From positions 1 through 32,309 of the forward strand of contig JAIKZH010000043.1 of the NCBI GenBank assembly GCA_024682395.1: a stretch of DNA of 32,309 nucleotides, in the 5' to 3' direction. The translations under genes were made by a program, and so were the position numbers. A model generated the notes under the pieces. The model saw nothing but the letters and a program-made list of their open reading frames with translations, searched no databases and was not told where the DNA came from. Below, piece by piece: positions 24,682-31,239 of this stretch. Position 1 is the stretch's first letter, and every line of letters begins with the position of its first letter. The stretch is from Bacteroidaceae bacterium. GTDB lineage: Bacteria > Bacteroidota > Bacteroidia > Bacteroidales > Bacteroidaceae.

Positions 24682-24689
24682 CAAACATA
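24682..24689 (-). promoter_or_regulatory. -7 element for the beta-helix gene
   Basis: The minus strand reads TATGTTTG, about 45 nt upstream of the start codon. No -33 match is clear. Confidence 0.45.
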
Positions 24690-24838
24690 CGGAAAAAAAA
24701 CGAATAAATATATGTCGATGATAAAAAAATGAAAAATAACCGGTTAACATGATTGCCGTAATTTAAATTCTTAATACTGCGAATAACAAAAGTAGATAAA
24801 AAAACGAGGAATATTATGTGTGTGTCGTGAATTCTTAT

Positions 24839-24846
24839 TATCTTTG
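24839..24846 (+). promoter_or_regulatory. -7 element for the methyltransferase-VanW operon
   Basis: TATCTTTG lies 53 nt upstream of the methyltransferase ATG and is divergent from the beta-helix promoter. The -33 box is poor. Confidence 0.5.
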
Positions 24847-24899
24847 CAAAAGAAGTATAAAAAAGTGACATGTATTTAACTAAATGATGATATGTTGCG

Positions 24900-25577
24900 A
24901 TGGAACAGAATGAGGTCGTAAATTATTACAACAGTATTGCTGATGAATATGATGCCAGTCGTTTCAATAACACATATGGCAAATTTATTGATGCTGAGGA
25001 AAGAAGGGTACTGGACGATATCATAGACTTAAAACATGAAGAGAAGCGTCTTGAGGTGGCATGTGGCACTGGACGCCTTACAAATTATGCAACTCATGGA
25101 CTCGATGCGAGCCGTGAGATGCTTAGTCATGCTCGCAAACGTCATGCAAATGTTGAATTCAAAGAAGCATCAGCTGCCAGTACAGGATATGATAATGCGA
25201 TGTTTGATGTAGTGTATTCGTTTCATCTGTTTATGCACCTCGATGTGGATACCATAAACAATATCTTTGATGAAATGCACAGAATCATCCGACGCGATGG
25301 ACGTTTGATTATCGACATTCCTTCGCATAACCGTCGCAAACTATTACATCACAAGCAACCTACATGGCACGGAGGAACTGAACTTGATGAAACTGATATC
25401 GAAAAACTGGTGAAAGACCGATTCCACGTGAAACGCAGTTATGGAATTATGCTTTTGCCTGTTCATAAACTGCCTCAATGGATGCGAATGCAATTACTTA
25501 ATATCGATTTCCATTTAGCAAATGGATGGCTCAAGAAATATAGTTCTTACTTAATATACGAACTCGTAAACAAATGA
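24900..25577 (+). CDS. Class I SAM-dependent methyltransferase
   Basis: The 225-residue protein begins with the NYYNSIADEYD motif typical of small-molecule methyltransferases, then motif I LEVACGTGRL (SAM glycine loop), GLDASREML (acidic residue binding the SAM ribose region), a motif II-like FDVVYSFHLFMHL and IIRRDGRLIIDIP. These mark a Rossmann-fold methyltransferase of the UbiE/COQ5-like superfamily. The substrate cannot be read. Its stop overlaps the start of the VanW gene by 4 nt (ATGA), so the two are translationally coupled and presumably act in one pathway, perhaps on an envelope component. It is cytoplasmic, with no signal peptide. The first ATG after the promoter is used as start. 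Confidence 0.85.
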   Translation: MEQNEVVNYYNSIADEYDASRFNNTYGKFIDAEERRVLDDIIDLKHEEKRLEVACGTGRLTNYATHGLDASREMLSHARKRHANVEFKEASAASTGYDNAMFDVVYSFHLFMHLDVDTINNIFDEMHRIIRRDGRLIIDIPSHNRRKLLHHKQPTWHGGTELDETDIEKLVKDRFHVKRSYGIMLLPVHKLPQWMRMQLLNIDFHLANGWLKKYSSYLIYELVNK

Positions 25578-26266
25578 AACTAAGTACAAAAGCATGGATA
25601 AGAAGTAAGTATGTCTATATCAGAGACATATTAAGGCGTACCTCGTTTGCCAGTGGTGTGTTGTCTGATTCTGACTATATTTATGCTATCGACTTAGTTC
25701 AGCCCTTTATGCCGTCACCTACATTGGAGAGCAAGAAACATAACCTGCGTGAGGCGGCTTCGTGTATTAATAAGATTGTTGTCTATCCTAATGAGATCTT
25801 CTCGTTTTGGCATATCGTTGGCAATCCGAATAACAGAAAACGTTTTAAGGAAGGACGTAGCATACATGCTGGCAGTCAGGGAATAGATGTGGGAGGAGGA
25901 CTATGTCAGGCTTCGGGCATCATTCATCACTTGGCCTTGATCGCAGGACTATCAATTGAAGAACGTTTTAACCATTCAGTTGACCTTTATACCGATTCAA
26001 CTCGTTTCACTCCGTTAGGCACAGATGCAACGGTGTTCTATGGGTTCAAAGATTTACGTATTTGTAATAATAAACCCTTTCCTATTTATTTTAAGTTGTA
26101 TGTTGAAGAAAATAAAATGCTCGCACGTCTGTATAGTGAAGAACGTATAGAGCCGCTAATCCTTGATTATGACATACAACAAGATGATAAAGGAAACAAA
26201 TCTGTAAAAGTTTTACACAAAGGCAATTTGGTCTCTTCTTCTTATTATGAAGCATTGAGACAATAA
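25574..26266 (+). CDS. VanW family protein
   Basis: The 230-residue protein matches VanW: KHNLREAASCINKIVVYPNE with IFSFWHIVGNP, then GGGLCQASGIIHHLALIAGL, IEERFNHS, PLGTDATVFYGFKDLRICNN. VanW occurs as an accessory gene in some vancomycin-resistance clusters and widely in bacteria without resistance; its biochemical function is unknown, though the fold relates to peptidoglycan-associated domains. There is no clear signal peptide, unlike many longer Firmicutes VanW proteins that carry YkuD or SH3 parts. No vanA/vanH/vanX genes are nearby, so resistance should not be inferred. It overlaps the methyltransferase by 4 nt. Confidence 0.88.
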   Translation: MKLSTKAWIRSKYVYIRDILRRTSFASGVLSDSDYIYAIDLVQPFMPSPTLESKKHNLREAASCINKIVVYPNEIFSFWHIVGNPNNRKRFKEGRSIHAGSQGIDVGGGLCQASGIIHHLALIAGLSIEERFNHSVDLYTDSTRFTPLGTDATVFYGFKDLRICNNKPFPIYFKLYVEENKMLARLYSEERIEPLILDYDIQQDDKGNKSVKVLHKGNLVSSSYYEALRQ

Positions 26267-26285
26267 GACTTGTAATTGTTTTTAC

Positions 26286-26313
26286 CGCCATAATCTCCTT
26301 GATATCAATGGCG
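26286..26313 (+). terminator. Weak hairpin after the VanW gene
   Basis: CGCCAT (26286-26291) pairs with ATGGCG (26308-26313) around a 16-nt loop, 20 nt past the stop. There is no U-run, so support is limited. Confidence 0.3.
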
Positions 26314-26464
26314 ATAAGCACCATTTATTGTACGATAATCTGAATATTTTTTAGAAAAAATAAGAATAATTGCAAAGTTTTTCTTTTTCTTGTGTATATA
26401 ATAGTGAAAACAGTCCAAAACGGATGAACTATTGGAATATACATAGAAGTCTGAAGGAATAATA

Positions 26465-27007
26465 ATGAAGCAAGATATAACATACCTGATAGAAGAACTA
26501 CGACAGGGAAAACCCACTGCATGTCAGCGTTTGTTGACAGAATATGGTCCTGCTGTGTTTCGCATGGTGCAGCGTATCGTTGTACATCGTGAGGATGCAG
26601 AAGAGGTGTATCAGGATGTGTTTGTTAAGGCACTTGGGCATATCGATTCTTTCAATCCCAAACAAGCCTTATTATCTACATGGCTTGGGCGTATAGCCTA
26701 TAATGAATCACTAAATTTCATTCGTGGCAAGAAACCCGATATAGTCTATATAGATGATTATGAATCAGGTGTTGAAAAAATAGGAGACATGACTGATGGT
26801 GATATCTTTGACGAACAGACTGTGAAACACTTAGAAAAGGCTATGGAGGTACTTCCACCATATGAACAATCGCTCATTGCCATGTTTTACTACGATGACA
26901 TGAGTATTGCCGACATTGCATATGTCACAGGTTCAATTCCCTCGACCATCGGCTCGCAATTGTGCCGAATACGTAAGAAACTATATCGAATAATTAAAAC
27001 ACTCTAA
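26465..27007 (+). CDS. ECF-type RNA polymerase sigma factor
   Basis: The 180-residue protein has both ECF sigma domains. Region 2 spans about 25-85 (YGPAVFRMVQRIVVHREDAEEVYQDVFVKAL, then LSTWLGRIAYNESLNFIR), binding the -10 DNA and core polymerase. Region 4 spans about 125-178 (LEKAMEVLPPYEQSLIAMFYYDDMSIADIAYVTGS...SQLCRIRKKLYRII), the helix-turn-helix for the -35. It directs transcription of a small regulon in response to an envelope signal. The next gene, 3 nt downstream, encodes a single-pass membrane protein expected to be its anti-sigma factor. No FecR or SusC/SusD genes follow, so it is not a sugar-uptake trans-envelope system. Confidence 0.9.
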   Translation: MKQDITYLIEELRQGKPTACQRLLTEYGPAVFRMVQRIVVHREDAEEVYQDVFVKALGHIDSFNPKQALLSTWLGRIAYNESLNFIRGKKPDIVYIDDYESGVEKIGDMTDGDIFDEQTVKHLEKAMEVLPPYEQSLIAMFYYDDMSIADIAYVTGSIPSTIGSQLCRIRKKLYRIIKTL

Positions 27008-27010
27008 ATA

Positions 27011-27631
27011 ATGGACAACAAGAATAACATACAACTGCATGATGTTAATTTACACGAGGCTGTAAAGCGATATGAACAGAAACGTGTACCGATGCCGACT
27101 GATCTAAACGATAAGGTGATGCAACGCTTGTTGGAAGAGCAACCTGTTCGCATTCATAAACGTGCCCACATTTGGTTTTATGCTACTATTGCTGCTGCCG
27201 CAGCTTGTGTAATCTTGATATTTACATATTATAATAACATAAAAGATCCTGCTAAGCAATTGCCAATAACAGCAAAGCAAGTACAGGAAAAGACTATGAC
27301 ACCGATACATGCTACTGAGCATGAAGAACAACAAGTCGCGTTAAGTCAGGTAAAAGAACAAGTTGAGGAGCAGGCAACGACGGAAAGACCTTCCAAGACC
27401 TTAATCGCAAGTAGTAAAACAAAAAAACGAGTATCTGCTGACCTTCATCAAGTTTCAGCATCAAACGATGTGTTGGTAAATACAGAGCCAGGCGAACTTG
27501 AACAACAGTCCGATGATTATCCGTCAGAAGACGATATTTTCCAAACATATATAAACAACAATGTACAGCATATACGTTCGCGAGGAGAACAATTGTATAT
27601 GGAAGTTGCACAATTAATGAATAACCAATAA
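27011..27631 (+). CDS. Putative anti-sigma factor, single-pass membrane protein
   Basis: The 206-residue protein has a charged cytoplasmic N-terminus (about 1-55: LHEAVKRYEQKRVPMPTDLNDKVMQRL), one hydrophobic helix (about 57-76: FYATIAAAAACVILIFTYY) and a long Gln/Glu/Lys-rich, likely disordered periplasmic region ending in a helical IQ/E-rich tail. There is no ZAS Cys/His motif. Topology, size and position 3 nt after an ECF sigma gene fit a Bacteroidetes anti-sigma factor that holds the sigma at the membrane until a signal is received. The function is inferred from context because sequence conservation in this class is poor. Confidence 0.65.
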   Translation: MDNKNNIQLHDVNLHEAVKRYEQKRVPMPTDLNDKVMQRLLEEQPVRIHKRAHIWFYATIAAAAACVILIFTYYNNIKDPAKQLPITAKQVQEKTMTPIHATEHEEQQVALSQVKEQVEEQATTERPSKTLIASSKTKKRVSADLHQVSASNDVLVNTEPGELEQQSDDYPSEDDIFQTYINNNVQHIRSRGEQLYMEVAQLMNNQ

Positions 27632-27643
27632 AACTATATTGTT

Positions 27644-28768
27644 ATGAACCGAGTATTATTATTAATTTTATTGGCATTATCTGCTTTAACAGCATATTGT
27701 CAGGAAGTAAATGAACACCTCCGCAATCTGGAGAATTATTTGCAACAACAAGGCTATCGCGTCTCTCACACCCTGTCTAATGGCTCAGGCAGCACCATTA
27801 ATCATCAATGGAGTGCCATACTCAATGTAGTCACACTTAGTCCAAATGTAGATGATAGTATGAGCGAACAACAGAAACAGAGCCTTGTTCAGACATATGA
27901 TAGTATCAATTTTTTGCGTCGTCAAAAAATAGTCAGTGCTCTCGACTCAATTCGTCTCACTTTTGCACGTCTTGGTGAAAAATCATCAGAGACTTATCTC
28001 TATGAATACCACAAAAATGGGGTTGATACCATTAAATATTCATTAGTGTTCACTAAAAACGACGATTCTCTAAAGATAGAACATCCAGCAAAACATCCAT
28101 TAATGAACGGACCATGTGAGGCTGCAATCTTTAATTATCACAGAGGCCACATGGATGATACTCCGGATTATATAGAAAATGGTTCTTACAGTCATTTCTT
28201 AGCAATTGAAAAAAACATACCACATGACTCAATGCGCCCATTTGATGCTGTAACTTTCAGCAAACTGATTCAACCATCGATAAAGAAAGCCCTAAAACTA
28301 AAAGGCGCAAAATTCTATCCTGTATATTGGAGACATGATGATGGTTTTGATGATGACGTTGAACATGGGCTTATGACTAAGTGTACTTATTATTTTGCTA
28401 ACAATGAAAGAGTTACATCGCATGCAGGTTTGACTACAGGTACTTATTATTTCATTCCTGCTCAGTATGAAGTCGAAGCTGAACAATTGTTTAAACAACT
28501 TAAGTCAATTTCTTATGATTATGTAATCAGCCATCCAGAGCAACCATACAGATATAATTGTTCTATGACTTACAAGAATAGTTATCCATGGAATTTATTG
28601 GATGCTACTGTATCTAAAGATAGTGAAGTATATGCTTTGATTTGGCTTTGTGCCGACGATGGCTATCATATGCTCTCCCTTTTTGCTAAAGGTGAAATGT
28701 GGATTCCAAAAGATTTTGCGAAGATAAAGAGTTATATCAATGGCGATATTATATATCGTGATAAGTAG
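27644..28768 (+). CDS. Secreted protein of the sigma-factor operon, unknown function
   Basis: The 374-residue protein begins with a signal peptide (MNRVLLLILLALSALTAYCQ) and has no further TM helix, so it should be periplasmic, surface-bound or released. It contains no motif I can name. Charged helical sequence (MSEQQKQSLVQTYDSINFLRRQKIVSALD) precedes a beta-rich part with HHD-like clusters (YWRHDDGFDDDVEHG). It starts 12 nt after the anti-sigma stop, so it is co-transcribed with the sigma/anti-sigma pair. In such operons the third gene is often a sensor, a target or a lipoprotein tied to the signal; which one applies here is not visible. It is not obviously a lipoprotein. Confidence 0.65.
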   Translation: MNRVLLLILLALSALTAYCQEVNEHLRNLENYLQQQGYRVSHTLSNGSGSTINHQWSAILNVVTLSPNVDDSMSEQQKQSLVQTYDSINFLRRQKIVSALDSIRLTFARLGEKSSETYLYEYHKNGVDTIKYSLVFTKNDDSLKIEHPAKHPLMNGPCEAAIFNYHRGHMDDTPDYIENGSYSHFLAIEKNIPHDSMRPFDAVTFSKLIQPSIKKALKLKGAKFYPVYWRHDDGFDDDVEHGLMTKCTYYFANNERVTSHAGLTTGTYYFIPAQYEVEAEQLFKQLKSISYDYVISHPEQPYRYNCSMTYKNSYPWNLLDATVSKDSEVYALIWLCADDGYHMLSLFAKGEMWIPKDFAKIKSYINGDIIYRDK

Positions 28769-28818
28769 TGTTTACAATAATATACGAACTATACAAGAAC
28801 ACAAAACTAATGCCCAGA

Positions 28819-28850
28819 TTTGGTGAAATTAAAATGAATTTGTAGATTTG
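28819..28850 (+). promoter_or_regulatory. Promoter of the DUF4298 gene
   Basis: TTTG (28819-28822), 20 nt and TAGATTTG (28843-28850) match the consensus, with the ATG 55 nt downstream. Confidence 0.7.
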
Positions 28851-28905
28851 CATAGTTATCTAAGTTTGGAAAACGAGAATGTGGAGTTGAAAATTTAGAG
28901 TTATT

Positions 28906-29232
28906 ATGCAAAAAATGAAGCAGATAGAACGAATAGAACATATGGAACAAAATATGGAGCGTGTAATGCATGCGGTGAGAGTGTTAGATGATGCTCTCAA
29001 TGAGTATGAGGCAGCACAAGAGGCGCTCCATGAGTTGGAATCCTACTATGGAAGTGATACATGGAAACAGGACTTTGCCGATGATGAGCAGGGTAAACTA
29101 CCACAAAACCTGAAACGAGGTGTTCTTTCCGAAGATGCCATCTGGAATGTACTGGAGGACTATCGCGCCTTGAAAGAACGGTTGGAGGAATTATCTGTTT
29201 CCGACCAACAGAAAACATCCACTAAAGGTTGA
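28906..29232 (+). CDS. DUF4298 domain protein
   Basis: The 108-residue cytoplasmic protein matches DUF4298 end to end: an IERIEHMEQNMERVMHAV coiled start, LDDALNEYEAAQEALHELE, then the diagnostic YYGSDTWKQDFADDEQGKLP and LKRGVLSEDAIWNVLEDY. The family is common in gut and oral bacteria and has no known function; the helical, charged sequence suggests a small coiled-coil bundle. It stands alone behind a consensus promoter and converges on the metallophosphoesterase gene. A Met a few residues in (MKQIERI) is an alternative start. Confidence 0.85.
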   Translation: MQKMKQIERIEHMEQNMERVMHAVRVLDDALNEYEAAQEALHELESYYGSDTWKQDFADDEQGKLPQNLKRGVLSEDAIWNVLEDYRALKERLEELSVSDQQKTSTKG

Positions 29233-29290
29233 AGTATATCAAGTTTCCCTAAAGTGTGTAATACTATCAATATTAGTAAATCCTTCATTG

Positions 29291-29872
29291 CTACTCACAT
29301 TTGGCTTGTTCCACTTGCTTGTTTATGATTCTTTTTACTTGCTCAAATGACACAGGAGTGAAGTTGTTGTTATCCACTCCCACATCATACTGAGTTGGTA
29401 ATAGATATTGAATCCTTTTAGCATTAATACTCGTGTTGTTCTTTCTGGAGTGGAGATGCCCGAATAGCTGCCAAACATTTTTGTAACATCCTTCAAAACA
29501 AAGGAATGGAAAATGACTTAGGAAGATCCTTTGTTTATCCACTTCTATGTGCATTTGCATGGTCACATCCTCAAATCGCTGAATAAGTCCTTGGTTGATA
29601 GCTTTCATATCGTGGTTGCCTATGATCAGATAGATTTTGCCATTTAGACGGTCAAGAAGTTTCGTCCATTCGGCTTCACCTCTAAAACTGAAATCCCCTA
29701 AATGGAATATTGTATCATTAGCAGATACCGTATTGTTCCAATTTTCTATTATTATCTCATTCATCTGTTCCACATCTTTGAATGGACGATTACAATACTT
29801 TATGATGTTTGTATGATAAAAATGTGTATCTGATGTAAAGAACGTATGTTCTCCATTAAATTTTATATTCAT
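29291..29872 (-). CDS. Metallophosphoesterase (calcineurin-like)
   Basis: The 193-residue protein shows all five phosphoesterase motifs: SDTHFYH (with Asp and His ligands), GDFSF, GNHD, SHFP and GHLHS. These bind two metal ions and catalyse phosphoester hydrolysis. The short length and the SDTHFYHTNI/PF start match a compact bacterial group related to YfcE-like and phage-borne enzymes, without an extra specificity domain. The natural substrate is not readable; phosphodiesters such as cyclic nucleotides or nucleic-acid ends are possibilities. It is cytoplasmic and monocistronic with its own consensus promoter and a leader of about 105 nt. Confidence 0.9.
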   Translation of the reverse strand: MNIKFNGEHTFFTSDTHFYHTNIIKYCNRPFKDVEQMNEIIIENWNNTVSANDTIFHLGDFSFRGEAEWTKLLDRLNGKIYLIIGNHDMKAINQGLIQRFEDVTMQMHIEVDKQRIFLSHFPFLCFEGCYKNVWQLFGHLHSRKNNTSINAKRIQYLLPTQYDVGVDNNNFTPVSFEQVKRIINKQVEQAKCE

Positions 29873-29983
29873 TTTTCTTTCTTTTGTGTGTATTGCTACA
29901 CGGTTTATAATTAAGAACTTTTTGTGCCATGAGTTAAACCAATGAGGAGCGGAAAACGGCAGTGTTCATGGTTGTGATAGGCA

Positions 29984-30014
29984 CAAATCTACAATAAAGT
30001 GAGTGTCAATCAAA
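29984..30014 (-). promoter_or_regulatory. Promoter of the metallophosphoesterase gene
   Basis: On the minus strand TTTG (30011-30014), exactly 19 nt and TAGATTTG (29984-29991) form a consensus promoter about 110 nt upstream of the start. Confidence 0.7.
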
Positions 30015-30061
30015 CTGGCTTGGAATTGGTTGAACATGAGCGGATTATTAAAACGAAAAAT

Positions 30062-30090
30062 GGCTGGAAAGCATTGCTGACTTTCCAACC
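30062..30090 (-). terminator. Terminator of the small minus-strand unit
   Basis: A 10-bp stem with one mismatch (GGCTGGAAAG / CTTTCCAACC) is followed on the minus strand by an ATTTTTCGTTTT run. It lies 34 nt past the 76-residue ORF. Confidence 0.65.
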
Positions 30091-30123
30091 ACTTCGTTAA
30101 TATCGTGTGTTCGCACGTACAAA

Positions 30124-30354
30124 TTATTTCGGGAGTAATCCGCTCCCTTTTCGTGTAATATGGAAAGTTGTAATTAAGTGAGACCAAAACAAATTTGTTC
30201 GAACTTTGATGAGCGTAAGCAAGTTATTTAAAGTCTTCTTGTTTGAATAATACGGCGCAGCAATGTTTGGTGTATGCATATAGGAATCGCATTCAAGACA
30301 CCATGTGCTCTGAATGTTCAGTCTACTTAATATGTTAAATATCAGTCCTTCCAT
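30124..30354 (-). CDS. Small ORF of unknown function (76 aa)
   Basis: I do not recognise this protein (start MEGLIFNILSRLNIQSTWCL). It contains a CxxEC-like WCLECDSY and a basic, hydrophobic C-terminal half; there is no signal peptide. What supports it is context: a near-ideal promoter ends 39 nt upstream of the ATG and a hairpin plus U-run terminator follows 34 nt after the stop, giving a complete unit. The codons do not argue strongly for or against coding, and the transcript could instead be a small RNA. A frameshift into the next frame (which reads on to 29966) is another possibility. Confidence 0.4.
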   Translation of the reverse strand: MEGLIFNILSRLNIQSTWCLECDSYMHTPNIAAPYYSNKKTLNNLLTLIKVRTNLFWSHLITTFHITRKGSGLLPK

Positions 30355-30392
30355 TGTTGCTGTTTAATTTGTTATTTCGTAATAATTTACTG

Positions 30393-30424
30393 CAAAGATA
30401 TACCTTTTTATGCGATTAACCAAA
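30393..30424 (-). promoter_or_regulatory. Promoter of the small minus-strand unit
   Basis: On the minus strand TTTG (30421-30424), 20 nt and TATCTTTG (30393-30400) fit the consensus. A dyad (30417-30429) overlaps the -33 box. Confidence 0.7.
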
Positions 30425-30429
30425 GGTTA
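30417..30429. promoter_or_regulatory. Possible operator between divergent promoters
   Basis: TAACC-AAA-GGTTA is a perfect 5-bp dyad over the -33 box of the minus-strand promoter. The 8-mer AACCAAAG within it recurs at 30458-30465, just before the DUF1016 remnant. Confidence 0.4.
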
Positions 30430-30444
30430 TTAACAAGATTTTTG

Positions 30445-30452
30445 TAACTTTG
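30445..30452 (+). promoter_or_regulatory. -7 element for the DUF1016 remnant
   Basis: TAACTTTG lies 24 nt upstream of the ATG of the broken nuclease gene. No good -33 is present. Confidence 0.5.
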
Positions 30453-30476
30453 GAGCCAACCAAAGATACAAAAAGC

Positions 30477-30896
30477 ATGGGAGAAACTGAAATGAGCAAT
30501 CTGATACATATTAACAAGGATTATGCTGCGTGGATTAGCGAACTGAAGCTACGTATACGCCAAAGTCAGATAAAGGCTGCAGTCAAGGTCAATACCGAAC
30601 TGTTGCAGCTCTATTGACAGCTGGGTAGCGACATTGTAGAGAAGCAAAAGGGTACCAAATGGGGCGATGGTTTCTTGAAGCAACTCAGTCAAGATTTATC
30701 TGCAGAGTTCCCTGAAATGAATGGTTTCTCTTTGCGTGACATAGAAAGAATTCGCAAATGGTATATCACATATAAAGATGTATTCCCAAATGCGACACAA
30801 GCTGTGCCGCAAATGGAAGGTCCGTCAAAAAAGACACAGGTTTATGTTTTCAATAATTGGTGTCCGCTAAAAGTTTTTGAGTCACACAAAAATTAG
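30477..30896 (+). pseudogene. DUF1016/YhcG PDDEXK nuclease N-terminal remnant
   Basis: The frame reads MGETEMSNLIHINKDYAAWI, then LRIRQSQIKAAVKVNTELLQLY, a TGA at codon 47 (30615-30617), then QLGSDIVEKQKGTKWGDGFL, LSQDLSAEFPEMNGFSLRDI and ERIRKWY. This is the DUF1016 N-terminal domain of YhcG proteins, where the position after LLQLY is normally Trp, so TGG to TGA explains the stop. The frame ends at codon 140, before the PD-(D/E)XK nuclease domain that makes up the rest of intact members (usually about 330-380 aa). It is therefore broken twice. YhcG proteins often sit beside restriction-modification genes; none is seen here. Translation could restart at 30675, but this would make only a short helical fragment. 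Confidence 0.8.
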
Positions 30897-30949
30897 AGGG
30901 CATATCAATGGTCTATAGACTTTTGATACACCCTCCTTGTATTTCAGTG

Positions 30950-30991
30950 TGGACCAGCCTGGGCTTGAACCAGGGACCTCCAGATTATGAG
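30950..30991 (-). other. tRNA-Met 3'-half fragment, likely attachment site
   Basis: The minus strand carries a tRNA from the anticodon loop CTCATAA (anticodon CAT at 30987-30989) through stem TCTGG, variable loop AGGTC, T-arm CCTGG-TTCAAGC-CCAGG and acceptor strand CTGGTCC plus A. The matching 5' half (D-arm, 5' acceptor GGACCAG, stem CCAGA) is absent: bases beyond the loop read GGCGTTTTT on the complement and cannot pair. A tRNA cut at the anticodon loop is the standard core left by tyrosine-recombinase integration at one element end. The intact gene should lie at the other end, outside the window. Confidence 0.75.
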
Positions 30992-31105
30992 CCGCAAAAA
31001 GCGATTTTCATGACATTCCATGATATGTAACTATACTGATAATCAATAAGTTGATTTTTGTAATTTTACAGAAACTCACAAAACACCCCTAACTGAAATA
31101 AAAAG

Positions 31106-31198
31106 TTTACGCATTGTTTACGCAAAAACACCAGACTTTTTAGTCAAAAATCAGAGAAATAGCTCTATTTTTGTTTACGCAACCCTGTTTTTTACGCA
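31106..31198 (+). repeat. Four TTTACGCA repeats, putative integrase arm sites
   Basis: TTTACGCA occurs at 31106-31113, 31117-31124, 31174-31181 and 31191-31198, all in the same orientation. Three are preceded by G. The first two are 11 bp apart and the last two 17 bp apart, giving two pairs. This position beside a tRNA-fragment core resembles the arm-type sites of tyrosine integrases. Confidence 0.6.
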
Positions 31199-31239
31199 AA
31201 TGGACTCTAGACCAATAGTCTATAGGTGCAATAGTTCGA

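Larger units (their letters stand above)
30897..31239. other. Attachment-site region between nuclease remnant and hipA
   Basis: This gap contains no gene. It contains the tRNA-Met fragment, a dyad TCATG-ACATTC-CATGA (31008-31023), four TTTACGCA repeats, and a near-identical 13-mer CAATRGTCTATAG at 30906-30918 and 31213-31225. Confidence 0.6.

Noticed and set aside
24900-26266. VanW as a sign of vancomycin resistance.
   Set aside because: No vanH/A/X/R/S-like genes are present, and VanW homologues are common in bacteria without such resistance.
29966-30187. A 73-codon minus-strand frame after the 76-residue ORF.
   Set aside because: It overlaps the metallophosphoesterase promoter and the terminator hairpin and has no start signal; kept only as a possible frameshift continuation.
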